64,000 nt of DNA from Earliella scabrosa (Eukaryota > Basidiomycota > Agaricomycetes > Polyporales > Polyporaceae). Positions 34,767 to 45,528 of the stretch are shown piece by piece; position 1 is the stretch's first letter; each line of letters opens with the position of its first letter. The notes beneath the pieces were generated by a model that had not been told where the DNA came from, did not search any database, and saw only the letters and a list, made by a program, of their open reading frames with translations. A program made the translations under genes and the position numbers. The stretch covers positions 682,001 through 746,000 of the forward strand of contig JABYQQ010000014.1 in NCBI GenBank assembly GCA_022605405.1, given 5' to 3'.

Positions 34767-35559
34767 CTATTCTTCTGCATTGGGTAGGACCTTAGGCTCC
34801 TGTTCGTTACCCACAGCAGGCCCTGTGGTGTACACGGTGAGCATAGTCTATCATCACTTGGCTGAGCACGTACTTGGATGCATCTTCTTGCACGACTCCT
34901 GCTGGAGAGGCGAAGAATGGCGGGGTACCGCCGTTGCTAAGGCACGTCGAAGGGCAAGCTTCATACCCTCCCGTTGGTCCTCCGTCGCGATATTGGCCTC
35001 ATTGATGACCTTGACACAGGTGAGATAGTCCGCTCGCTCGTTGAAGCGCAGCTTGAGGAGCATCGACTCGGCGCTGAGAGGGACGAGGGTGACGAGCGAA
35101 GCAGCCTGCGCGCGAAGTGAGCTATCTGCATCTTCGAGTCTGTAATCGAGCAGCAACTTACTTTGTAGACACGGAGCAGGAGCGTCATTCTCTCTGGCTC
35201 TGTATACATGACTACGTTCTCGTCGAGGACTAGACCAACTTTGGCAGTCGTCGGGTTTGCCGCGTGCCCACACTTGAGCAACTCGCACACGATGAGGCCG
35301 ACTGTGAGTCCAGATCATTGTTGGTTCAAATAGGTGATACGCTGACGCGAGCACTCACATCTTTCAGTCCCAACCTCTGTCACCGCGACGTGAGCGGCGG
35401 TCCAGTCGACGACGCCACAAACAGCGTAGGAAGCCCCAGCCGTGCTGAATGCCACGTAAGGGATTTCAAACCAACTGTGACCCGCACGTAGCTGTTCAGA
35501 AGACCGCGTCGCTGGAGTCGGTGTACGTACGAGTTTACAGGCACTTCAGTGGCAGACAT
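34767..35559 (-). CDS. Small hypothetical protein, five exons
   Basis: Exons join in frame: ATG at 35559 (MSATEVP), a 47-bp intron, then LRAGHSWFEIPYVAFS and VVDWTAAHVAVTEVG, an intron with GTGAGT donor, GLIVCELLKCGHAANPTTAKVG, a 56-bp intron, then SAESMLLKLRFNERADYL and INEANIATEDQREGMKLALRR, and a last exon ending in LPNAEE and TAG at 34767-34769. About 200 residues, alternating short beta-like segments with a C-terminal helix. I do not recognise the family. Similar spacing and sequence in 42474-43103 suggest a paralogue. Confidence 0.55.
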
Positions 35560-36343
35560 GATGGTTGAGTAGTACGTTAGGAAGGAAGAGTGTAAGAGGA
35601 GAGTGGCACAATTGATATGGGCTGGTGTCGCACAAAGGAGATTATGATCATCGAAGTTGGCGCGTGTTGTTGCAAATCGATGTCAAGGTGACCGCGCACT
35701 ATGGACGTTGCGGTAGTTGGTCAAGCCTGCATTACCCGTTGAGCGGTGACCATGTAACTCTTGTAAGCACTGCCAAGCAGCGCAGATGGGCGGGTAATGC
35801 GAAGCGATGATCGCGAAGCTGCCGAGTCCACACGTATGGACTGACCTGTTGTAGGCAGAGAAGACCACGGAGCGATGAGCTGAGCTCGCCGGCTTGGAGT
35901 CATCGCTGGCTTTTAAGGTCAAGACCCCGGGTTAATGGCTGTCCCCTCAGGACGAGCTGTATCTGACCCGTGTGGCGCCCAACGTCCTCGCCATCACCCC
36001 TCATCTCCTGGTCACCCGCATCCTGCCAGTCCGACACCATCGGCGAGGTTGGTTTGATTGACACCACCGGTTTCGTCGATGTTCCCACCTGCTCTTTGAC
36101 GATGTAGAGATCTAGCATACTGTGCTTCTAGTTTACGACCTGCAGAAAGGCATCCTGACAGGAGGGCGTGAGCAAGGGGACGGAAAGGGCGAGGAGGTGT
36201 CAGCGCAAGTTGAAGGAGAGTGAGGAAATGCGGCCGCAATAGGAAAATAAGACTGAGCTTGTCAGGATGATCACCTTCGTTCATCCTTAACGGGCAAAGG
36301 CAATTGTTATGATTAAAGCTGTACGCAGATATTACATGAGAGG
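35560..36343. other. Intergenic region, no gene recognised
   Basis: Only short frames; probably includes the promoter of the minus-strand gene ending at 34767 and the 3' UTR of the next one. Confidence 0.35.
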
Positions 36344-37998
36344 TCACATTCTTGTGGCCTCCCAGATAGGATACTCCGGACCGTCGACTACTTGCACCTG
36401 CATTTCATGCATGGCGAGCACGATGCTGGCGACGAGCACGATGCACGCCAAAATAGTGACTTCGATCGCGTTGAAAGGGTGCTGAGAAATGTTCGGGGGT
36501 ACGATATCATCGTCAGCACCGGCATCCTGAACGATTACCGTGTCAGCGCGTGCTCCGAGAGGATTGGGGGACACATACATCGACTTGGCCTTTCCGATCA
36601 TATGTTCCGTCGCTGCAATCGGGTTCGGCATGGCGCAGCAACGGAGAGGACTCCGCTACATTGTCTTCGCGTTCGACGGAATCGGAGAGCTGCGGGCCTG
36701 TTGGTCAACAGGAGGTAGGATAGACCGTATAGCAGGAGCACGTACGTTGGCGCGGACGTCTGGCGAGCAGTCACGATGCGCTACTACTTGGGGAGGGACG
36801 ATGTCCTCGAAACTTACCTTCGCATGCGAGATAGAGCCTGAGACGGAGTCTACGCATGTGTCCTTGTCGCCGGCGGAGGTCTATCACAGCAATGTGAGCT
36901 ATAGAGCTCTCCGGTGACTCTACCTACTTACGTTGCCATGTTCTATTCCGTCGATGCAGCCGGATGCAGCATGATGTAGCGGCGGAGAGGATTCTGCAAC
37001 TGCGTCCTTGAAATCTACGCAATCGGGGAGCTGTGGAAGCCGTGTCAATCGGTTTGGAGCGGTCGTCAGGTATACGCACGTTGGTATACACAGGTTCGAC
37101 TACGCCTTCAAAAGGAGTCCTTCGCCTCAATGTGAGGGCGGATCGAACACTCCGAACATGCGCAAAGGGCCCTTTGGCATCATCGAAGAGGCCATCGGTA
37201 TCGCCGAAGGGGGGATTGTACATCTGTCGTTCGGTCTCGGAAGACTTATTAGATGCAGGCAAGTGGTACGATATCCACTTCGTTCGCTCTGATGAGAGTG
37301 TCACCTTGAGCGCGTTTGTCAATAAGTCCGAGACGGTAACCTACTGTGCGATTTTAAGATGTTCTTCGCGGCACCTAAGTCAGTCTCGATGTCTATAATA
37401 CGGTAAGCAATCTTGTCGTCATAAACGGAGTTGCGCGTTGACCCAGATTGCTGGAGATGACGTGAGCTTTCTAGGACGGTACGCAGCGCCGAATGACCAG
37501 GTACCTCCGCATCGACCAGTGCTCCCGCTGCCTTGAGAAAGGCGTGACTCGCTCGCACACAAGTCCGTAGTTGTGAAAATATGTCATCGTATATCTCCAC
37601 GCTGAGGGTGGGTGCATTAAGTGGGGAAGCATCTAATCATGGATACTAAGCGAGTACCTGGATAGTCGCCGACGGAAGCCTCGAGGCAGCGGCTTGCTCT
37701 CAGCTGTGGTACTCTCGTTGCTCTTGATGCTCTCGGTAATAGAATCATCGAGTTGGCGCAGACGAACGGCGGTGCCAATGGGTGGTAGCGGGATCAGGAG
37801 TGGTGACCCGCGAAGTGGCTCAAAGTCGTCAGAGCCAAACGCGAGCGGGCGATCCTCGGGTTGCATCAGATACTCCTCCGGGGCCGTGGACTCTAGCAGG
37901 GGAGAATTATTCAAGGAAGGGAGTGAAGGTAAAGAGGCTGGAGACCCAACGGATGGCGAAGAAGGACTGGACATGTCGATGGAGGAGATGCAAGCCAC
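36344..37998 (-). CDS. Hypothetical C-terminally anchored protein
   Basis: The ATG at 37998 opens a Ser/Pro-rich exon (MACISSIDMSSPSSPSVG). Next comes a helical exon (EIYDDIFSQLRTCVRASHAFLKAAGALVDAE), likely coiled or helical bundle. Two later exons resemble each other: one runs LPDCVDFKDAVAESSPPLHH and the other QLSDSVEREDNVAESSPLLRH. The last exon ends with a hydrophobic helix (VTILACIVLVASIVLAMH) and a short tail, so the protein should be tail-anchored. No known domain was recognised. Introns are short GT-AG; a few junctions in the middle are not certain. Confidence 0.55.
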
Positions 37999-38259
37999 AG
38001 TGGTGTGCCACTGGACCTAAGGTCACTGGCCCATGAGCGCGTAACGCGTAAGGTCACAACACCACGAGGCAATCAAAGATGACGAAGACGGCCCGAAGCA
38101 GGATGAGGTACATAGCATGATAACAGCGACGTTCATTAACAGTGTAGACAATAAGGTACGTTACTAGAACGAAACAAGGCGATGACGAGAGAAAGCGGGA
38201 GATATCTAGACTGTCGATGAGAACGAGAACAACATGTGTAGGATGATGACTCACCCGTC

Positions 38260-39367
38260 TTAGAACGGTTCATCAAGAGGGGGATTGCACATTCGGGAAG
38301 TGTTTCGCCATTTGCCAGAGGTCTTCGACCAATGAGTCATGATGCCTCCGCCAGCCTCCTCGCATCGGTACCACAGACGCAGGAACCTCAATGATGGGTG
38401 CGAGTGCTTGCACGCGGCAGACCGCGAGGGGCGTGTTATCTTCGTGGACCATTTCCTGACTGTCTGCAACTCCTTCGCGGGGCTGGAAGGCGAACTTGTG
38501 AGCTCGGAGGCCGTACGGAGTGCGAAATCTTCTAGACGGTCAAGCCTGAACAAGGAGTTCGACCACCTGGTCGAGTGGTTCCAGCTACGGCGTGACTGAG
38601 TGTCTCGACGCTGTGCGGGTGCCATGAGCAAACAGACATGCCTCCCTGACGAAATCGAACGTACATATGCCCGCGGCCGTTCGAGCAGTTTGAGTCTTTG
38701 AAGCCTCGGTGCCACGATGACAATTTGATCGAGGAGATCGTAGTCGTCTGGGAAGAAGTCCAGCTTCATCTCAAAGAGCGCCACGAGTGGTGCGTTCAAG
38801 GTCCTCAGGAAGGTGGAAGGGCTAGGGGAGGCATGGCCCATATGCTCTGCAGTCAATCGCAGCAGCGCAGAATGCGATGTCGCGATAACACATTCGTTAC
38901 CGCATTCCACAGTCGTGACGTGACCCAGGTCGAGATGGCGTAAGGGACACTGCTCATTCGGAGCTCGGCCGCAGCCATCAAGGCATAGGTCCGTGATTGT
39001 GTCATGCGACACCAGGAAGGGTGCAAGGAAGCGGTGTGGGAGATTGGTTTTGAAAAGCTCCAAGCGGCCGAAGTGGACGTTCGCGAGAACGTCATCGAAC
39101 CCTGCGGTAGGCAGAACGAGTACGAGGTCGACGACATTGATGGAGGACAGAAGGCAGAATCGGAGAGCGTCGACGGGGAACGGAGTGCATAGCACGATCG
39201 TGAGTTCTCTTACGAGCGATGCAACTTGCCAATCGCTCTTCACGGCTTGTTCAAAGTCATGCAGGTCTTGAGCAGACGCAACTATGACGACGGGCTGTAT
39301 GTCGTAATGAGCAAAAAAGGCCAGATGTCACGATGTAGTCGCACACCTTAGCGGGGATATAGACCAT
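38260..39367 (-). CDS. F-box/LRR-like hypothetical protein
   Basis: From ATG at 39367 (MVYIPAK) a 53-bp intron leads to PVVIVASAQDLHDFEQ and a long exon with Leu-rich repeats: SLVRELTIVLC, INVVDLVLVLPT, APRLQRLKLLERP and later LDRLEDFALRT and PSLRFLRLWYR. This spaced Leu pattern and the short N-terminus are typical of the many basidiomycete F-box-like LRR proteins, often without a clear F-box. The C-terminal 120 residues become Arg/Ser-rich and may contain an unspliced intron or frameshift. Probable substrate-recognition role; partly decayed is possible. Confidence 0.5.
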
Positions 39368-40939
39368 GTTTGTTGACTAGTAATTGATTGCCAATGAGCG
39401 AGCGGAGCGCAACACGCAACGGGCAGGAGAGGCTCACCAGGGCGGCGTACGAGAAGCGGGGGGCAGGGAGATGAGCATTCGTAGACAGACGGTCGAGCAG
39501 AAGGTTAAAGCGTACCGTTCTCCAAAAAGAGTTTCAACATCGCCCCGCAAAGCACTCTGGGATACCCTGTTCATGCCATTGACCAACAAAGTATGCTGGA
39601 ATATTGCGTGTTTGTATTGACAGTGGACAATCAGTTTGTACCTCACGAGCCGAGAGCACGCTTCAACACCATGTTGCATCAATACCGACTGGCGAGAGTT
39701 AAACAGCGATGATGAGCGATTAGGGGGTGATGAGGGTAGACGTTAGTTGGCGAAGGGCGCATTTTGTATAGTCGTGGTCTGGTCGTGGCGGCGACGCGCG
39801 AAAGTGAGCGCTTCTGCCCAGTTGCCTACTGCCGCTGGCCGGGCCGGCCGTAACGCTGTTGCCGTCGACGAGCGTCGACGTCCTCAGGCTCAGGGCCGCT
39901 CAGCTCTCCAGCAGCTCTCGAGTCTCCACGATTATCACGCCTCAAGCGAAGCCACATCTCGGCTCTAAGCTTCTGATCTGACTCACTATACGGTGGCTAC
40001 TACCTCCATGGGGGGCACTCCCTTGAGATAGAGCGCGTTACGACGTCTATACCGTGTTGATTCTATCTGGTCATCATGCAGCCTTGCAAGGGGAGAGAAC
40101 ACGGAGACGAAGGCGGCCTAGGAGCATTCGCGGGTCTTGGCGCACACACGGTGAGCTGCGAGTTGCTGTTTCTTCCCAGCTCTTATCACCGTGTGTATGC
40201 TCGCGCCTGCTCGCGCTTGGGAGCTTTCGAGACCGTTCACCATGATCGCCTCCCGGCCGCGCATACTTACTCGCCAGGAATTTGAAATCATTATCGTCGT
40301 CCCTCGTCATCGTGCCAAGGACACCTGCAAGCCGGTGCCGGACTCTCTTCTCTAGCTAATCCACCGACTTGGATGCTCTCCTACAACATAATGAAAGCTC
40401 ATGTCACGACAACAACAGTTACATAGGCACCTCTACCCGGAGTCGCCGTCGCCAAAGTCTGCCTCGAGGCCGAGCTCGGCGCCCCGCAGGTAACACCTGG
40501 GTACCACAACGGACCAGTCGAGGGACCAACGCCCGTATCCGAAGGCCAGTCGTCCTCTCCCGAGCCCAGTCACCGCTCGGCGTCTGGTCAAGTTCAGAAG
40601 AGAGAACACGTGCGACTCATCAGTGGGCTCCCGCCGTGTAGTCTGATCGGCCTGGCTCAGACTGACGATGCGCACCGATCGTGGAGTAGCCTTTCTGCCC
40701 ACCACCATACCGGGATCCGTGCTAGGGCCAGCTTTGAACATGCAAATATCCGAGAACTGTAGAGTGGAACGAGCAGCAGTAGCCATGCGCGTGCCTCGTC
40801 GCGCGCGACAAGCGCTGCATGTGCTCGGGCTCTCCGAACCCCTCTCTCACACACACACACGACGCCGCAGCGGGCAGAGAAGGACAGCTTCCGCGACCAA
40901 GGTTCAAAACCTCCGCGCTAAGGCTCGACCTGCTCCAAG
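39368..40939. other. Region without a resolved gene
   Basis: Several plus-strand pieces read like protein, for example PVEGPTPVSEGQSSSPEPSH near 40515, and may be 5' exons of the following gene. I could not link them. Confidence 0.3.
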
Positions 40940-41795
40940 ATGCGCCTGTGGTACTATTTGTTCCCTCTCTTCGTTGCGCACATCCCTCTTCTAACGTTCT
41001 TCGACTTCAACGCTGTGTTCATACTGCTCTCGTAAGTGTCTGTCAGCCATCGCATTGCCGGATGTTCACATCTCTCGCGCAGAGTTGCCCGGTTCCGAAC
41101 CGTAAGGCATCCGGTGTACCGGGCTCTGGTCGCAAATGGGCCTGTGTACGAGGTCGTCAACTCCTTCGTTCGCCGGTCGCGTGTCTGTGAGTCGCGCGTC
41201 CAGAATCTTATCTGAGCGCACAGTCAAGCTGAAATGGTGCTTCTAGGGCCACTTGATCCTGCCCATCTTCTCTTCTTCCGCATTCAACCTCGCCGCGATG
41301 TCTTCCTACGTGATCTTCTGTTTCATCTACTATATCCGGAGCTCCGCCTTTGTGGGCACGGCAGCCTCGTGGACGGCCTCGCCTCTACTTCTACTCGCAG
41401 AACGATGGTCACGCTCTTGATGCCGCGTGCGGCACCGTCCATGGCCCTGCTCTCCACATTCTCTTCCCCGGAACCGGGCGCTGTTGCGCTCGCAAATCGG
41501 CCGCAGCGACGGGGCCTTCTTCCGGCCGTCTGATGGAAAGCTGACGAGCTACGCCCGAGGTGTGCTCATGGCGGATACTGGTTCTTGCAATCAGCTGGTG
41601 CGTCATCTCTGATGAATTGCTAGACTAGTGTCCTAATGCTATTACTTACTGTCCAGGATCCTCAGCGGACAAGGCTGTGTCGGTCTCTGTGGGCCGCAAT
41701 ACCGTTGGGAGGAAGAGGACACGGAGGATGTAGCTGCCGCGATTAACGACAACGTCTCCGACTTTGACACGCCTCTGCGGTCTTGGAAGGGGTGA
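40940..41795 (+). CDS. Possible multi-helix membrane protein, unresolved exons
   Basis: MRLWYYLFPLFVAHIPLLTFFDFNAVFIL from ATG at 40940 is a strong membrane segment, then a GTAAGT intron and VARFRTVRHPVYRALV. Further on, LILPIFSSSAFNLAAM, SYVIFCFIYYI and ASPLLLLAE are hydrophobic. The last exon (41656-41795) reads LSGQGCVGLCGPQYRWEEE to RSWKG and stop. The phase between the second and third pieces does not match with the obvious splice sites, so there may be another exon or a lesion. Family not recognised. Confidence 0.35.
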
Positions 41796-42473
41796 ACGAT
41801 ATGACGCATCAAAGACGCATACAACCTCTGTCTCACGAACAAACCGTTCACGTTCCGCTGTCCTCGCGGAAGCATATCGTCCGCATCGCACATGGGCCCG
41901 CAGACGCACTCCACACCGTACTCGACACAGTCGCGGTCCACTGGTCTGCAAGTGCTCTTGACCTTCGTGAACAGTCCTAGTTCTGGCGGTGTATAAGGAA
42001 CTGAACTGCACCACAGCGAAGGTGTGTACAACCTTTCGCGATGTATTCGCTACACAGTGACCTCATTGTTGCAAACCTCGCAGTCCATAATCTGTGGAGT
42101 GCAGGACGATATTGTTCGGACCGAGCTACTGGTACTCATGCAATATGAGCTCACTGGCGTCAAGCGCATGATATCGTTCGCCGTGATAGCGAGCACTCGG
42201 CGGCGCATCTGGACACGAGAGTGGGGTTAGATGCTGAGGGGACACCCTTCGTTGAGGAGTATGGGGGACCGTGGGTCTGAGACCAATTTTCTGGATCCAT
42301 GCCGCAACAGAATCAGACCGTCCTCCATTTCTATATACCATACTCGAGCTAGAATACGGGCAACGTAGCTTGTTGCAGATCCGAGTCCATGCAATACATT
42401 CCTCCGTGCTGTTCTAAGCGACAAAAAGGCTCCAAATCACGGCTGATCATTCGATCTTGATCCTTTGCGACAT
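41796..42473. other. Spacer, no gene recognised
   Basis: Short frames only on both strands. Confidence 0.3.
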
Positions 42474-43103
42474 CTAGTGTAACATGGCGCCGCTGCCAGG
42501 AAGGCGGGTAGTGGGGACGTGGCGCAGAACCTCCTGTTCAAGCTCCTCGACTTGTTGTTTGAAGAGCTCATGCGCTGCTTGAGCCTCAGCGATGGTACGC
42601 GCAACTTCCCAGAAGTCCGCCGGTGCGTCGAAGTGTAGAGAGAACCGGAAGGTTTGGCGGGATATTTCGACCGCGTGTTGCGACTGGTACAATAACCATA
42701 AGAACTAAAACAACGAGCGTAACAAAGCAAGACGAACGTGCAAGAAATCGAATTTGACATTGTCGTCGGGGATCGTCACACGGAACAACACCGTAGGAGG
42801 GTCAGCACAAGTGCTGCCATCCACGAGCTCGCAGATGAAAATAACATCTGCGGGACTTCATGAGCTGAGGGATCAATGCGTTATGTTGACGACAGGCTTA
42901 CGAAAGTCCTTGCCATACTCGGCGAAGAGGAAGAAGACCTCGCGCTCCTCTCCTCCATACAGATCCCCAGCAACCATATGCACCTTGCACTTGACATCCG
43001 AGTTGCCGAGCGAGATGAGTGCTTGCCTAAGAGAGATGAGCACGATATGCGAGGACGTCGACGATCAACGTACTCGTGAAGTGGCATCACTTGAGGGAGC
43101 ATG
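42474..43103 (-). CDS. Possible paralogue of the 34767-35559 protein
   Basis: Minus-strand blocks in order are ALISLGNSDVKCKVHMVAGDLY with VFFLFAEYGKDF, then IFICELVDGSTCADPPTV with FRVTIPDDNVKFDFLH, then SRQTFRFSLHFDAPADFWEVARTIAEA and a helical C-terminus ending GAMLH and TAG at 42474-42476. The pieces match the 34767-35559 protein in order and pattern (VCELL...GHAANPTT; LLKLRFNERADYL...NEA). The 5' end is not resolved and may lie up to about 43640. Confidence 0.4.
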
Positions 43104-43992
43104 TGGGGTTGACGAGGGCGTCGAGCAAAGTGAGAACAGTGGAGAGGTCAAGAGCCCTTTATGATCGCGGCGGAGTTCGCGCTGTGGACAAAGGTAGCGT
43201 CAAATGTTCTGGACCGATGGCTATTGGGAGTAGGGATAAAGCAGCGCGAAGTAGGGAACAACGGCCCCGGTTGTAGCGGCCCAACGTGCATGAACGCAGA
43301 GCCATAGAGTCGAGCTGGGACGAGCGCGTCATGGTCTCAGCGCATAGCACGACAAGGTCAGTTCTAGGTACTCACAGTTCTGTATGGCGGGATGTGGGAG
43401 CGCACTACGCGCTCCTGATGTCGAGGAGGGTGACCTAGTGAGACGGCGTCGGCGCACTCGGGCGTCGACCTTTGATGGTGCACGTGACTCTGGGATCGGA
43501 AGTTCCGTCACCAGCAACGCCCATGATGATGTTCAACCCATACCCCATCCTCCCCGCGCAGCGTCGCACGCAAGTTCCCATATAGCCGCGGATTGGTGAG
43601 CATCTACGCTGGTAGTGCATAAGCATGATCCCGTTGACCATCCGCGCCATCCCTTGTCATCCAGCCTACACATGTTAAGTGCTACAGCACCTCGTTGCGA
43701 TCCCGCACATCCTGCCAGGCCATCGGCATGGTACGTTCCAGCACTCTATCTCACGAGCTGTTCGTTGCTGACGGCTTCTATTGTAGCTTTGATACACCCG
43801 TCTTGAGTCACTGTGCTGAAGAGGACCAGACTACGAACGGATACTGCTCACCAGGTGCGTATTCATGTGTGGGTCTATAGCCCTCGTCCTCAATCATGAT
43901 ACACAGCGCAGCGGCACTATGATGTTCATCCTCATCGCATTTCGACGAAACAAACTCGTCGCCAAAGTCACGCCCGCTGCCAATCGGTCGAC
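43104..43992. other. Unresolved region upstream of 43993 gene
   Basis: May contain 5' exons of the preceding minus-strand gene (for example the Arg-rich stretch at 43340-43480). Nothing else seen. Confidence 0.3.
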
Positions 43993-44955
43993 ATGGCAGT
44001 ACCTTCAGACCTGAGGATGAAAAGCTCCGCCTCAAGAATCCGTAGTCCGTTCCCATCCACACCTTCGACCTCATCGCAACGGTCAAGATCCAAACCACTC
44101 TCCCCTATATCGACACATTCTCGCTTCGCATTCATCCTCCCTTCAACCCCTACCGAGAGTTTCGGGGAGCTCTCTGCGAAAGTGCTGACCGACCAGCCTG
44201 CCGCTGAGAGAACGGGTGCGGGCGATACCGCCACAACGTTGATGCAGGCTGAAGATGAAGGCGACGATGCTCAATCATCCTCTCAAGCTCTGCCTCCAAC
44301 AATGCCCGTCTTAGAAGAAGAGCTACCGACACCGGTGAATTCGGCTCCCATTATCACCCCTTCCACGGATCTGAATGCCCTTCCAACCATTCCCCCTCCC
44401 CCCCCCTCGCCTCGCTCATTCACCAGGGCCAATTCCTCCTCGTCTCAGATCCCTACCGAGGAGTATCCTGCCGACCTCTTCTACGTCCCACGCGCGAAGA
44501 CCTCCATCAGCTACTACGACGTATGTGGCCTCGTGGCTTCTGCCGCGGCGCTGAAGAAGGCAAAATCCACGCCTCCGAGGATTGTTGCCACGCATATGAC
44601 CGAGGAAGCTCTCCAAGGAGAACGTTGCTGGGGGTTCTACCGCGTTGTAAGACCCGGCCGTGGTCGTATAAGGCCGACCACATGGTATCGTACATGCGGT
44701 CCATTTTCACTCGACGCCCCCCCCGATGGGCTACGCGCCGAAGTCGACGACATCTTCATCCATCACGATCAGGCTCTACGATATGCTGCGTGGGTTCTCG
44801 ACTGTGACCGCATGTGGAAGCCCTTACGATGTGGTGATCGCCGGCCATCGGATCCAGATCGGAGGTTCTGGGTACGCAAGTCGGGGGATCCCAGCTGGAT
44901 TTCGAAGGAAACCTTCACGGTGTACAGTAGCCAGTACAAGAGGGGTGCCCAATGA
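43993..44955 (+). CDS. Single-exon hypothetical protein, 320 residues
   Basis: An uninterrupted frame from ATG (MAVPSDLRMKSS) to TGA. The first 160 residues are Ser/Pro/Thr-rich and probably disordered, with a Pro run (PPPPPSPRSFT). The C-terminal half looks folded: YYDVCGLVASAAALKKAK, CWGFYRVVRPGRG, WYRTCGPFSLDAPPDGLRAEVDDIF, HHDQALRYAAWVLDC and FWVRKSGDPSW. I do not recognise it. Length, Met start and a composition shift between halves argue that it is a real gene. Confidence 0.55.
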   Translation: MAVPSDLRMKSSASRIRSPFPSTPSTSSQRSRSKPLSPISTHSRFAFILPSTPTESFGELSAKVLTDQPAAERTGAGDTATTLMQAEDEGDDAQSSSQALPPTMPVLEEELPTPVNSAPIITPSTDLNALPTIPPPPPSPRSFTRANSSSSQIPTEEYPADLFYVPRAKTSISYYDVCGLVASAAALKKAKSTPPRIVATHMTEEALQGERCWGFYRVVRPGRGRIRPTTWYRTCGPFSLDAPPDGLRAEVDDIFIHHDQALRYAAWVLDCDRMWKPLRCGDRRPSDPDRRFWVRKSGDPSWISKETFTVYSSQYKRGAQ

Positions 44956-45528
44956 CTGAGCATGTACTGTTTCGTTGTAGTACTACTATGGACATCTCGA
45001 GCGAATTTCAGAGAAACGCATGAGGCTCTAGGCTAATTTCCCTGGTGTTATACCCTCACATCGTCCCTCTCTGACACCCGCCACAACCCTTGGTTCGCCT
45101 GTTGCGGACCGTGGTGTACGAGTGCAGGCGCAGCGTACTACACATTATGTGATTGCGTACTACTGGCTCGACACCGCTCTATCATGTACGTCGGCGGTGC
45201 GCCCGGAAGCCATGCTGCAGCGACCACTCCCATGTATGGATGAGTCCGGATGGCATCAATTGATTACTCATACGCTACTTGGCTACTTGAGTCCGAGTCG
45301 ACGGCTCGTCCGCCCTAGAACGATCTGCGGCTAACCGTTGAATACGTTTCGCGAGCGAGCAAGCTTCCATCCTTCGACAGCGTTTTTTCTCCTTATTGTC
45401 CAGTTCGATCTTGTGAAACTGCATGCTACACATGTTGTTAGTACTGCAGCAGTATGTAGAGAACTCCGTAAGCACTCACACATGATCGAGCAAGCCGCCT
45501 GCATATTTGAACCTGTTGCTACGCCGGT
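44956..45528. other. Spacer between convergent genes
   Basis: No coding signal recognised; it would hold the 3' UTRs of the plus gene on the left and the minus JmjC gene on the right. Confidence 0.35.
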
